Shown here piece after piece: positions 13,588 to 20,475 of a DNA stretch of 20,475 nucleotides (positions are counted from its first letter, which is position 1; every line of letters begins with the position of its first letter). A model generated the notes under the pieces. It saw only the letters and a program-made list of their open reading frames with translations. It was not told the origin of the DNA and did not search any database. The DNA comes from a virus. Both the position numbers and the translations under genes were made by a program. The stretch lies in IMG/VR virus record IMGVR_UViG_3300023184_000618, positions 1 to 20,475 of that record; one strand, written 5' to 3'.

Positions 13588-14022
13588 TTATTTCTTACCG
13601 CCTTGATGGTAAATCATGTCTTCGTTGATAACCCTGAATGTAAGCCCGTTGCGTTTGGCCCATTTGGTGGCGGCATCCCACTTGGCATAGTTCAGTGCCA
13701 CAATAGCACGATCTCGGTCTGACGCCTTACTTTCAAGTAGGCTTTGCTTTTTAGGTTTAATTTCAATCAGTTCCGCAATGGTGGTGTTGTTGCGTCCACG
13801 ATAGGTCACTAGGAAATCTGGAATATAAACACTTTGCTTGCCAGTTAGCGGATTACGATATGGTATGCGAATACTTTCGCTGGCCCATTGTAACACATTA
13901 TCGTTTGAATCCAGGAACATCATAAAGGTAAGTTCCCAACCAGATCTATATTTGGGCGTGCCTTTGCCCACATATTTGGCAACATTTTTTACTGTGTATG
14001 GGCCTTGACGAAAGTTGGGCAT
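13588..14022 (-). CDS. 4: Head completion protein, T4 gp4 / TnsA-like nuclease fold
   Basis: 144 aa from the ATG at 14022; a TTG two codons upstream is less likely because AGGG lies 7 nt before the ATG. T4 gp4 (50/65) finishes the filled head so that tails can attach. The fold is PD-(D/E)XK-like: E30 in YRSGWELTF, D69 in YIPDF and E87/K89 in LIEIKPKK, with KYVGKGTPKYRS near the start. The final region (AKWDAATKWAKRNGLTFRVINED) matches the C-terminal helix-strand of the family. The nuclease residues are all present, so activity is possible, though gp4 action at the head is not fully explained. The preceding gene stops 2 nt upstream of this ATG. Confidence 0.85.
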   Translation of the reverse strand: MPNFRQGPYTVKNVAKYVGKGTPKYRSGWELTFMMFLDSNDNVLQWASESIRIPYRNPLTGKQSVYIPDFLVTYRGRNNTTIAELIEIKPKKQSLLESKASDRDRAIVALNYAKWDAATKWAKRNGLTFRVINEDMIYHQGGKK

Positions 14023-14024
14023 GA

Positions 14025-14390
14025 TCAAGCCCTGATGTTTCTTGCCGTATAAAAGTTAGGCGTAGATGGTGCCAGCACACCCAATAAGGTAGCAGGACTA
14101 CGAATTGTGTTAAGGTAGTAGGCCATCAGTATGGTCACTTCAGGCTCCGAAGATCCGCCTTGCTGAAACGTTTGTAATAGATCCAACACATTGACGTTGC
14201 TAAACTCTGCTACTCTGAACAAACTGCTGGTCATATTTTGTGCAGCAGCATCAGTTAGAAAAACGCTTCTAAAATAACTCAATACTGCATCAAACTCTGT
14301 GGCAGGTATATTGGCATCATAATTGTAGAATTGATCAAAAATTCTAACAGTTTGATCAATTGAATAGTTGGTACTATTGACTGTGGTCAC
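14025..14390 (-). CDS. Small conserved-looking virion-module protein of unknown function
   Basis: 121 aa. It starts at GTG (14390), made credible by a perfect AGGAGG 9 nt upstream. The sequence looks alpha-helical (TEFDAVLSYFRSVFLTDAAAQ, FSNVNVLDLLQTFQQGG, VTILMAYYLNTIRSPATLLG). Similar short proteins near neck and tail genes seem familiar from marine T4-like phages, but I cannot name the family. The position between the tail-tube-like gene and gp4 suggests a neck or tail assembly role. Confidence 0.75.
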   Translation of the reverse strand: MTTVNSTNYSIDQTVRIFDQFYNYDANIPATEFDAVLSYFRSVFLTDAAAQNMTSSLFRVAEFSNVNVLDLLQTFQQGGSSEPEVTILMAYYLNTIRSPATLLGVLAPSTPNFYTARNIRA

Positions 14391-14392
14391 GG

Positions 14393-15607
14393 TTACGTTC
14401 CTCCTGACAGGCTAGGATTAAAATTAGGTGATCGAGTTGATACCGGTGGAGTAGGAAAGAAGATACCACCACTGCCATTGGTAACTGGCTGTGTAGGTAT
14501 GCCCAGGGGTGAGTTTAACGGACTTGAACTTGCACCACGAATTATTCCCGGCAATGCGCCACGTATAGTGCTGTTGACTGCTTGGTTGACTTCAGCATTG
14601 ACTACACTTCTGAGATTGACATTCTTAAATGTATTGTATGCAGTCAGTGCCTTTTGAGCCGCGCCGATGGGATTCATTGGTCCGCCGCTGGCCAGATCTT
14701 CAACAATACCAATACCAGCATCAAGTAATCCACCTTGACCCAGCACAGTTTGTGTGCTGCCAGGTCTGGCCAATGCACTCGGAACAGTATCATAGTAAGC
14801 AGGATCTGCAAATCCTACCACGTTGGTGTCAGGTCTGGCTTTACCAATGGCTCCGGTATAGTATTTGACAGTTTCGTATTTGACTGTCATTTTGTGACTC
14901 ATAATACCATTGCTTTGGCTGTAGTCATAAGTGTCGTGATTCCAATCAGTGATCATTGGATTGATCAGTATGTATTCAGCAAACTTGTGTTGGTTCATTC
15001 CATAAATCCGGATATCTCTAAAGAAAGGAGGTTTGGTATTGCCGGCACCACTTAGTGGAACTCCACTGCTGTAACTTTCACCGATATAACCCCAGTCGTT
15101 GACCACTTGACTTGGATTATATATGTCTCTAGCATTATAATTGAAGCCAGCAGGTGTGCCAATCACAGCGGCCATTTGACCATTTTGATTGGTTACGTTG
15201 TCGTATGCTTGGCTAGGATCTTTGTAGTAGTATTGAAAATAATTGTACCACATGTTGCGAATCAAATCGCTGCCGTCGTCATGAAATTCAAATATGCAAG
15301 GCTGGTATTCAATTTTGGTCTGTGCTAGTCGCTTACGGTTATATTGATTAAGTGTCTCAACACTCATTTGATAACTGGGTAATTGTGCCGTCTTGACCAT
15401 AAGGCCGATTGTGGCAGTATCTTCGTTAGGGAAAGCTGCTTGTAGGGAAGGAACTGCTCGGTTTATAGTAAAGTAAACATGGAATAAAAACTTCTGGCGA
15501 GGAGCATTTTCATAGCCGTTTTGTAGGAATGTCTTGGAGGCATGGGCATAATCTTTTAGCCCATTAAACCCAACAAATCCCTGAAGGAAGTCCTGACCCC
15601 AGGCCAT
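14393..15607 (-). CDS. Tail-tube-related protein (gp19/gp54-like), candidate tube initiator
   Basis: 404 aa. The first 270 residues have features of a tail-tube fold: RQKFLFHVYFTINRA near residue 38, VKTAQLPSYQMSVETLNQYN near 71, EYQPCIFEFHDDGSD near 99, RNMWYNYFQYYYKD near 117, then RDIRIYGMNQH and a strand-rich MTVKYETVKYYTGA near 240. This order (tube strand, hinge with P-S-Y and N-Y-N, strand, W-Y-Y helix) parallels gp19 and gp54. The last 130 residues are Gly/Ser/Pro-rich. It starts 6 nt after the tail tube gene. It may be the baseplate tube initiator, a tail terminator or a second tube protein; which one is not decidable here. Confidence 0.6.
   Translation of the reverse strand: MAWGQDFLQGFVGFNGLKDYAHASKTFLQNGYENAPRQKFLFHVYFTINRAVPSLQAAFPNEDTATIGLMVKTAQLPSYQMSVETLNQYNRKRLAQTKIEYQPCIFEFHDDGSDLIRNMWYNYFQYYYKDPSQAYDNVTNQNGQMAAVIGTPAGFNYNARDIYNPSQVVNDWGYIGESYSSGVPLSGAGNTKPPFFRDIRIYGMNQHKFAEYILINPMITDWNHDTYDYSQSNGIMSHKMTVKYETVKYYTGAIGKARPDTNVVGFADPAYYDTVPSALARPGSTQTVLGQGGLLDAGIGIVEDLASGGPMNPIGAAQKALTAYNTFKNVNLRSVVNAEVNQAVNSTIRGALPGIIRGASSSPLNSPLGIPTQPVTNGSGGIFFPTPPVSTRSPNFNPSLSGGT
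14400..14405 (-). promoter_or_regulatory. Perfect AGGAGG ribosome binding site that fixes a GTG start
   Basis: AGGAGG lies 9 nt before the GTG at 14390, within the last codons (Gly-Gly) of the tail-tube-like gene. It is the strongest Shine-Dalgarno sequence in the window and compensates for the non-ATG start. Confidence 0.7.
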
Positions 15608-15613
15608 AACCGC

Positions 15614-16237
15614 TTAGAGGCCTACGCCAGATGCCACGTCGCCTACTGTGCGTCCGATCAATGTGCCAACACCTTGTCCAGCCACTTGGTTTGCATTATC
15701 AAAAGTAATGTTCATTGTGATAGTGGCTGCTTCACTGGTTCCATAGTTCAAGTCATTGTAGTTAACTGACTTGAGATAACAACCATACAGTTCCCAAGTT
15801 TCTAATGCCACAGGAGCAGATGTTCCGTTGCCGCCGTCTAACACTTCAAACACTGTTAAGAACTTGTAGTCAATGCCCGAAGCAGCTGACGCCATTTCCA
15901 TAAAGTCCAATTGTTTCTGCAATTGCTCGCCAACTAGCCTAGAAACAGCACCGCTGGCATCATCACGTATGTTACATACAGCATCAGCCCAGGTATATTT
16001 TCCAGCCAATTTAACCGTGCTGTTATAGATAGGAATTGGGATTTCTGCAAACTCAACACTGGGTCTAGTAAAATCCATAACCTGTTTGGTCAATTCAGTG
16101 ACTGGTTGACTTACTCCAAAATTCTGAAAAGTAACGCGAAAGCGATACTTGAGTTTTGGCATTAACAAGCCTTGACTTGGAGTGCTTTGGTTACTGGCCA
16201 AAGGCACAGTCATTCTACTTAATGATGAAACAGCCAT
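15614..16237 (-). CDS. 19: Tail tube protein, T4 gp19 type
   Basis: 207 aa; T4 gp19 has 163. It polymerises into the inner tail tube through which DNA passes. Characteristic features: KLKYRFRVTFQNFG near 28-41, TKQVMDFTRPSVEFAEIPIPIYNSTVKLAGKYTW between about 50 and 85, an acidic stretch NIRDDASGAVSRLVGEQLQKQLDF, and the closing strands TWELYGCYLKSVNYNDLNYG and TITMNITFDNA. It carries an N-terminal extension of about 25 residues and a Gly-rich C-terminal tail. AGGAG lies 8 nt before the ATG, and a CATAAATA late promoter lies about 22 nt upstream in the 46-nt gap after the sheath gene. Confidence 0.9.
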   Translation of the reverse strand: MAVSSLSRMTVPLASNQSTPSQGLLMPKLKYRFRVTFQNFGVSQPVTELTKQVMDFTRPSVEFAEIPIPIYNSTVKLAGKYTWADAVCNIRDDASGAVSRLVGEQLQKQLDFMEMASAASGIDYKFLTVFEVLDGGNGTSAPVALETWELYGCYLKSVNYNDLNYGTSEAATITMNITFDNANQVAGQGVGTLIGRTVGDVASGVGL

Positions 16238-16258
16238 GGTATTATCTCCTATATACTT

Positions 16259-16266
16259 TATTTATG
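16259..16266 (-). promoter_or_regulatory. Late promoter (CATAAATA) for the tail tube gene
   Basis: CATAAATA on the minus strand, 7/8 to T4 TATAAATA, 21 nt upstream of the gp19 ATG and in the short sheath-tube gap. It would allow extra gp19 transcription independent of the long sheath gene. Confidence 0.6.
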
Positions 16267-16283
16267 GTCGTATTGGCCATGGG

Positions 16284-19200
16284 TTAACTGGCAGTAGCCA
16301 CTGTGCTGATACTAGAACTAATTGCTCCAGTGTTCTGAATACGCAATGGAATGTAGATAAATTCAACCGATTTAACTGGTTCAATTGCAATATCAACATA
16401 CAATTCGTTGGCATCAATTGTGGCTGGTGAGTTGTTACTTAAATCGCAAACCACTAGGTAATCATAGATACCACGTTTTGCTACCAAGTCAAGCATTAAA
16501 CTAGTGCATGAGTTGGTAATTTGATTGCGTGTGATTTGATCATTGGGCTCAAACAAATATTGGTTACCAATTTCTTGTAAACGACCACGTATAAATGCAA
16601 CCAAACGTGCCACGTTGATGCGGTCCAAGGCACTTGAAACATTGGTAGCTGTTTTGTTACCAAAGTTAGTGATACCAATGCCTGGAATAAATGTAATTGG
16701 GTTGATATCCAACTGATACAATACATCTCTCAGATTTTGGCTCACACCAATGGTTGTAAATTCACCAGTTTGGCCATTTACATAACCCAGCAATGCCGCA
16801 TTGTCAATTACACCACGCAGTGTTCCTGCTGGCGCTAACCAAGGATACGCAATTTCGTCACTGCGAATAATTGTGCGAATCATCATGTGGCTTGGTGGTT
16901 GAACCACTGGGCTACCTGACAAATCAGTGGTCTGACAACTTGGATAGAACACGCCCAGGTATGGATCAAATGACCCTTGACCGTCGGCTGTGACTAATCC
17001 GGCGCCGTCATTGTTACTATGCCAAGCGGCAAGTGAAGTGCCATCTGGTCCTAAACGCAATGGAGTATCACCGATCACAAATGCAGTGTTCTTACGATCA
17101 TTGTTGAGTTCAACCATGTTGATCATCAACTCAGGATACTGAGGGCAAGCAATCAAGTTAAATTGACGCTGTTCTTCGCGAGCTTGCTCGCTGGTATCAA
17201 TACCACTCTTGAGTGCAGCAACAATAATAGCACGTTGTGCCAGGCGACCCATGTATGGCGATCCGTCATTTCTGTTACCGCTGGCATTGACCCAAGTGTT
17301 AACTGTACCATTTTCCGCAGTCAATGCAGACCAATATGTGGCATTAGTTGGAGCAATATTTGCTGTAGGAGGTGTGGTTAAGCAAACATAAATTGTGCCA
17401 TTGTAGTTGACAAAATCGTTATACACATAAGATGTAGTGCTGTCATACACCGGAACATTAAAATCAGATGTATTAAAATAATCACCTTGGAATTCTTTTA
17501 CATTAAATCCGCTTCTACGTGTGTTCCACAACAGTGTACCTTGTGGATATAGTGTAGCTTCAGGAGCATCTAAATCCAAGTAGTTACTGGTTAACAAGCT
17601 GGTGATTGATGGAAGTGTGCCGGTTACTGGATTGGCCTGGCCATTTGGCGACCAACGAGCATCTGCAAACACAATACCATTTTGTGTTGTTTGATCTGTG
17701 TTGTTAATTGTTACCCACTGGTCCGTACCGTCTATATTACTCCAACGATTGATCAGTGGGTAATTTTCTAAATCACTGGTGTCGATCCATAGATCACCAT
17801 AAACCAATGGACTTTGTGCTGTATTGGTTTGTGTGGTAGGAGCTGTAGTGCTGAATATAGGGCCTGCAGCATTAGTCAATGACAAATCATCGCCGCGAAC
17901 ATCGTTATCTACGTTTTGATAACCCATCCACATACCATTGTTCTGAATCATGATGTCAGCTTGTGTAGTAGCTGAGTAATACCAATAAGTTCCATTGTCT
18001 GGATCTTGGTCTGGTCCAGTGGTGCTGGCTGTATAAGTGAATGTTGGTGCGGTTACCCAGTAACTTAAAATCAAGTCGTCATCTGCACCAGCACGACAGA
18101 ATTCAGTGCTGACACTAAATCCAGCAGTTGAAACTGGGTTACCACTGCCAACTGTAGTATCAGTCAACACAATAGTTCCGCCTGCGTTGTGAGTGAAAAC
18201 AATTGCTCCTGCACTATTAACTGTAGCAGTTACGTAGGATGCAAATGTTGAAGAGCCAACTGCGGCACTGACTGCTGTTAAGAAATCAGCTACTGTTGTT
18301 CCAGCCAAGGTTGCTGTTACTGCTGCACCCAAGGTAGATTGTCCTGGTATAGTTGCAGCAATAGTGAATGTATTTCCGTTTACAAACGGACCAGGTGTAT
18401 CGTCAGATCCTGTTACAATTGTTGATCCTGCGGCGTATCTTTCAAAAATCTGAACGCCTAATGTGGCTGGATCGTTGTATTCAGGATTGGTTGTGGCCAC
18501 TGTGGTTCCGGCTACAATATTCTTACCACCGCCAGATGGATCCAATGTGTAGGTGGCTTCGGACAGCGTTGAATATATGTTACATGCCTGCTGAACATAG
18601 GCGCCCAACAATGTGCTGTATTTTTTAAGTGATAAATTGGCGCCAAGATTTACGCTGTTGGTGCGTTGCCATACAGAACCAGTTGGTTCTGGTTGAGTAT
18701 CTGTAGATCTCCAACGTGGTGCTGAATAGTTAGGAGCAGCTAAGAATGCAGGTGGGTAATACACGCCTGCACTAATACCAACATCACTCAATGCTGTTCC
18801 GCTTGCACCAGGCAGGACCGAAACTACGCCAGGTTGTGAAATTGTTCCACCACTGACATATGACGCAGTAACAGTGCTGGCAAATGATACCGTAGAATTA
18901 CCGCAAGCGGTTACTGTGTAAGTTCCGTTATAACCACTAGGATTAACGTTGGCTACTGTGATTGAAGAGCCAACTGCATATGGTGCTTGTGACAAGGTAG
19001 CGAATGTCAATGTGGCTACTGTTCCGTTTCCTGTGGCATTGCCCACTGAAGGATTTGCACCAAGTGTAGTGCTGTCAGCATAAATCTGTAACTTGCTGTC
19101 AACAAACGCAGAATAAACACCAGTGATAGCGGCACTGTTGATTGCATCGCTGAGACCTTCAAGTGTATTGTTAGGACTGACTGGAACTGCAACAGAAGTA

Positions 19201-19967
19201 GCGTTGATATAAACAATATTATTGGCAGTCAGTGTGGTTACCGAATTGGTTCCTTGCACTGTTGGCCAGGCTGTTTTCCAATCATCGCTACCAACTTCCA
19301 CCCAGGTATTGTAAGCGTCAGACAAGGTAGTGTCAGAGGTTTGACTGCTGGTTGGTCCACCGCGCTTGTAGTAGCCAGGATTGTTGATGTTGGTAGCAGT
19401 GATGGCATAATCGCCAATTGATCCAATGCTTTGCAATGGTACAGTGGTGTTACCAGTCAGTTGTGTTGTGTCTGTAATCACCATTGGCACTTGATTGGTA
19501 AAAGCAGCGGTGGTTTGATTCCATTGAGATATTCCCCATAGACTGTTGGTTGTGTCTAACCAATAAGTTCCGTTAGGAGGAGTACCAACTGGGCGAATCA
19601 AACTGGCTGTCAATGCTGACAAGTCAACGTCAACACGTTGAACATACGCACGATTTGTAATGCCTAATGCGCTGTAAGCAGCCAATAAGCCATATTCATT
19701 CAGTTCGTAACCGTTGATCGGTGTACCAGCTGTGGTTTTGTAAAAGAACGGAACACCGTATGTTGCAGACAAATCGCGCTGGCTGGTAATCAAATATACC
19801 TTGTTAGCGTTGGCTTTTAATGTGCCGGCCGCAACACCTACGCCTGTGCCAGAAACTTTGTTCTGTGCAGTAGCAAGTAAAATATAAGGTACTGAGTTGA
19901 CTGCAGCCGGAATATATTGACTTTGGTCAACAACGGTAACTTCTACGCCAGGTGATAAGAGTGCCAT
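16284..19967 (-). CDS. 18: Tail sheath protein (gp18), greatly enlarged
   Basis: 1227 aa, about twice T4 gp18 (659). It forms the contractile outer sheath. The N-terminus (MALLSPGVEVTVVDQSQYIP, then PYILLATAQNK and YGVPFF) and the C-terminal 320 residues (about 905-1227: IDTSEQAREEQRQFN, NDRKNTAFVIGDTP, IAYPWLAPAGTLRGVIDN, INPITFIPGIGITNFGNKT, INVARLVAFIRGRLQEI, LYVDIAIEPVKSVEFIYIP) are typical sheath. Between them (about 160-900) lies a very large inserted region of Thr/Ser/Gly/Asn-rich beta modules: NTLEGLSDAINSA (about 266-278), a YNGTYTVT module (about 349), a second IN-like module (about 545-600), NGTYWxx and GDLWIDT motifs (about 131, 656, 726) and a CBM5/12-like segment (about 838-885). 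AAGGA lies 8 nt before the ATG, and an exact TATAAATA lies upstream. The inserts should protrude from the tail surface. Confidence 0.93.
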   Translation of the reverse strand: MALLSPGVEVTVVDQSQYIPAAVNSVPYILLATAQNKVSGTGVGVAAGTLKANANKVYLITSQRDLSATYGVPFFYKTTAGTPINGYELNEYGLLAAYSALGITNRAYVQRVDVDLSALTASLIRPVGTPPNGTYWLDTTNSLWGISQWNQTTAAFTNQVPMVITDTTQLTGNTTVPLQSIGSIGDYAITATNINNPGYYKRGGPTSSQTSDTTLSDAYNTWVEVGSDDWKTAWPTVQGTNSVTTLTANNIVYINATSVAVPVSPNNTLEGLSDAINSAAITGVYSAFVDSKLQIYADSTTLGANPSVGNATGNGTVATLTFATLSQAPYAVGSSITVANVNPSGYNGTYTVTACGNSTVSFASTVTASYVSGGTISQPGVVSVLPGASGTALSDVGISAGVYYPPAFLAAPNYSAPRWRSTDTQPEPTGSVWQRTNSVNLGANLSLKKYSTLLGAYVQQACNIYSTLSEATYTLDPSGGGKNIVAGTTVATTNPEYNDPATLGVQIFERYAAGSTIVTGSDDTPGPFVNGNTFTIAATIPGQSTLGAAVTATLAGTTVADFLTAVSAAVGSSTFASYVTATVNSAGAIVFTHNAGGTIVLTDTTVGSGNPVSTAGFSVSTEFCRAGADDDLILSYWVTAPTFTYTASTTGPDQDPDNGTYWYYSATTQADIMIQNNGMWMGYQNVDNDVRGDDLSLTNAAGPIFSTTAPTTQTNTAQSPLVYGDLWIDTSDLENYPLINRWSNIDGTDQWVTINNTDQTTQNGIVFADARWSPNGQANPVTGTLPSITSLLTSNYLDLDAPEATLYPQGTLLWNTRRSGFNVKEFQGDYFNTSDFNVPVYDSTTSYVYNDFVNYNGTIYVCLTTPPTANIAPTNATYWSALTAENGTVNTWVNASGNRNDGSPYMGRLAQRAIIVAALKSGIDTSEQAREEQRQFNLIACPQYPELMINMVELNNDRKNTAFVIGDTPLRLGPDGTSLAAWHSNNDGAGLVTADGQGSFDPYLGVFYPSCQTTDLSGSPVVQPPSHMMIRTIIRSDEIAYPWLAPAGTLRGVIDNAALLGYVNGQTGEFTTIGVSQNLRDVLYQLDINPITFIPGIGITNFGNKTATNVSSALDRINVARLVAFIRGRLQEIGNQYLFEPNDQITRNQITNSCTSLMLDLVAKRGIYDYLVVCDLSNNSPATIDANELYVDIAIEPVKSVEFIYIPLRIQNTGAISSSISTVATAS

Positions 19968-19995
19968 AGTGAAAATCCTTTTTTCTAGTTGTTAA

Positions 19996-20003
19996 TATTT
20001 ATA
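19996..20003 (-). promoter_or_regulatory. T4-type late promoter (exact TATAAATA) for the tail module
   Basis: The minus strand reads TATAAATA exactly, 28 nt upstream of the gp18 ATG. T4 late genes use this 8-bp element through gp55 (sigma) and gp33. It is the only exact copy I found among the intergenic regions and heads the leftward late operon. Confidence 0.75.
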
Positions 20004-20065
20004 TTAAAAGGCAAAAACAAGAGGTAATCAAGGCCTTTGGCAAAGGTTTTTATGGTAAATATACC

Positions 20066-20413
20066 ATGATTAGACCCGTTTGTCCTGCATGTCGCCAACG
20101 GCCTTGCGCCATTAACTACTACCGTGACGAAATTGCACACTATCGAAATCGATGTGGACAATGTATTGCTAAAAATCGCGGCGTTAAACCACCCGAGCCT
20201 AGATGGAAGACAGCAGGTTACAAGAAAAAACCTGCCTGTGATCGTTGTGGTTTTAGATCACGTTATGCCAGTCAGCTGTTGGTATATCATGTAGATGGAA
20301 ATCAGCACAATACCACTCTACGCAATTTAAAAACCATATGTCTAAACTGCGTAGAAGAAATCAAACGGATGGACCGTCCTTGGACGCCTGGTGAGCTAGA
20401 ACCAGATCTTTAA
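20066..20413 (+). CDS. Small zinc-ribbon / HNH-like protein
   Basis: 115 aa, the only rightward gene. Four CxxC-type pairs: CPAC (C6, C9), CGQC (C30, C33), CDRC (about C58, C61) and ICLNC (about C91, C94), enough for two zinc sites. The second half, with a CDRCGF knuckle, LLVYHVDGNQHNTTLRNLKTICLNC, follows the HNH/treble-clef pattern (H-x-DG-xxx-N-xxx-NL-xx-C), except that a Cys replaces the final His, so nuclease activity is uncertain. Similar short proteins seem familiar from T4-like phages, without known function. AAAGG lies 19 nt before this ATG, too far; it fits better a 5-codon ORF starting at 20052. The gene diverges from gp18 and its 3' end overlaps a leftward gene by 53 bp. Confidence 0.8.
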   Translation: MIRPVCPACRQRPCAINYYRDEIAHYRNRCGQCIAKNRGVKPPEPRWKTAGYKKKPACDRCGFRSRYASQLLVYHVDGNQHNTTLRNLKTICLNCVEEIKRMDRPWTPGELEPDL

Positions 20414-20475
20414 TTTGACTATACAGATTGTCTAGTCCGTCGGTATTGTTGTCTATTACAGCGTCAAATTTGGTG
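20361..20475 (-). CDS. 3' end of a leftward gene, possibly a nucleotide/nucleoside kinase (partial)
   Basis: An open frame enters from the right edge and stops at TGA (20363-20361), giving 37 residues. It begins TKFDAVIDNNTDGLDNLYSQ, continues IKDLVLAHQASKDG and ends SV. The FDxVIDNN...L..L..QI pattern is common at the C-termini of small P-loop kinases (adenylate/deoxynucleotide kinase-like). Only the tail is visible, so the product is a guess. The last 53 bp overlap the rightward zinc-ribbon gene, convergently. Confidence 0.45.
   Translation of the reverse strand, partial: TKFDAVIDNNTDGLDNLYSQIKDLVLAHQASKDGPSV

Noticed and set aside
20034-20051. CCTTTGGCAAAGG followed by T5 as a plus-strand terminator
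   Set aside because: The stem is only 5 bp, no rightward gene precedes it, and it sits directly before the zinc-ribbon gene.

Overview
The window is a piece of a T4-type contractile-tailed phage genome (Caudoviricetes myovirus). Tail sheath (gp18), tail tube (gp19), head completion (gp4), small and large terminase (gp16, gp17) and ssDNA-binding protein (gp32) can all be recognised. Nothing resembling an integrase, repressor or insertion sequence is present. The host is not identifiable. The closest style I recall is that of uncultured marine and freshwater T4-like phages (cyanophage and pelagiphage relatives) rather than T4 itself.

Almost everything is transcribed leftward (minus strand). 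Reading in that direction: a TATAAATA late promoter at 20003-19996, a giant tail sheath gene (1227 codons), tail tube, a large tail-tube-like protein, a small unknown protein, gp4 and gp16. Then comes a block of about 7.5 kb separating gp16 from gp17. It holds a 202-aa protein with a capsid-targeting-like N-terminus, a 765-aa repeat protein with Cys knuckles and AT-hook-like motifs, a 97-aa protein, a tandem pair of small paralogues, a GN-repeat fibre-like protein, a signal-peptide nuclease and a twitch-type radical SAM protein. gp17 follows, then an 897-aa unknown protein, a strong terminator, and gp32 with its own promoter and structured flanks. Genes are tightly packed, often with ATGA or TAATG overlaps. 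At the right edge a single rightward gene (zinc-ribbon/HNH-like) runs convergently into the 3' end of a leftward gene, probably a nucleotide kinase, that leaves the window.

The sheath, tube and gp4 genes build the tail and finish the head, gp16/gp17 package DNA, and gp32 serves replication and recombination. The most interesting part is the gp16-gp17 gap. Its small proteins start with short peptides ending in the LxE/IxE motif of T4 gp21 prohead-protease sites; one is close to the known T4 internal-protein targeting peptide. This suggests a set of proteins packed in the capsid and possibly injected. Two of these genes share a 23-bp 3' junction that encodes both the last residues and the next gene's ribosome binding site, which would suit exchange of gene cassettes. 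Regulation is visible as YATAAATA late promoters, and as a sigma70-like promoter lying inside a terminator ahead of gp32.
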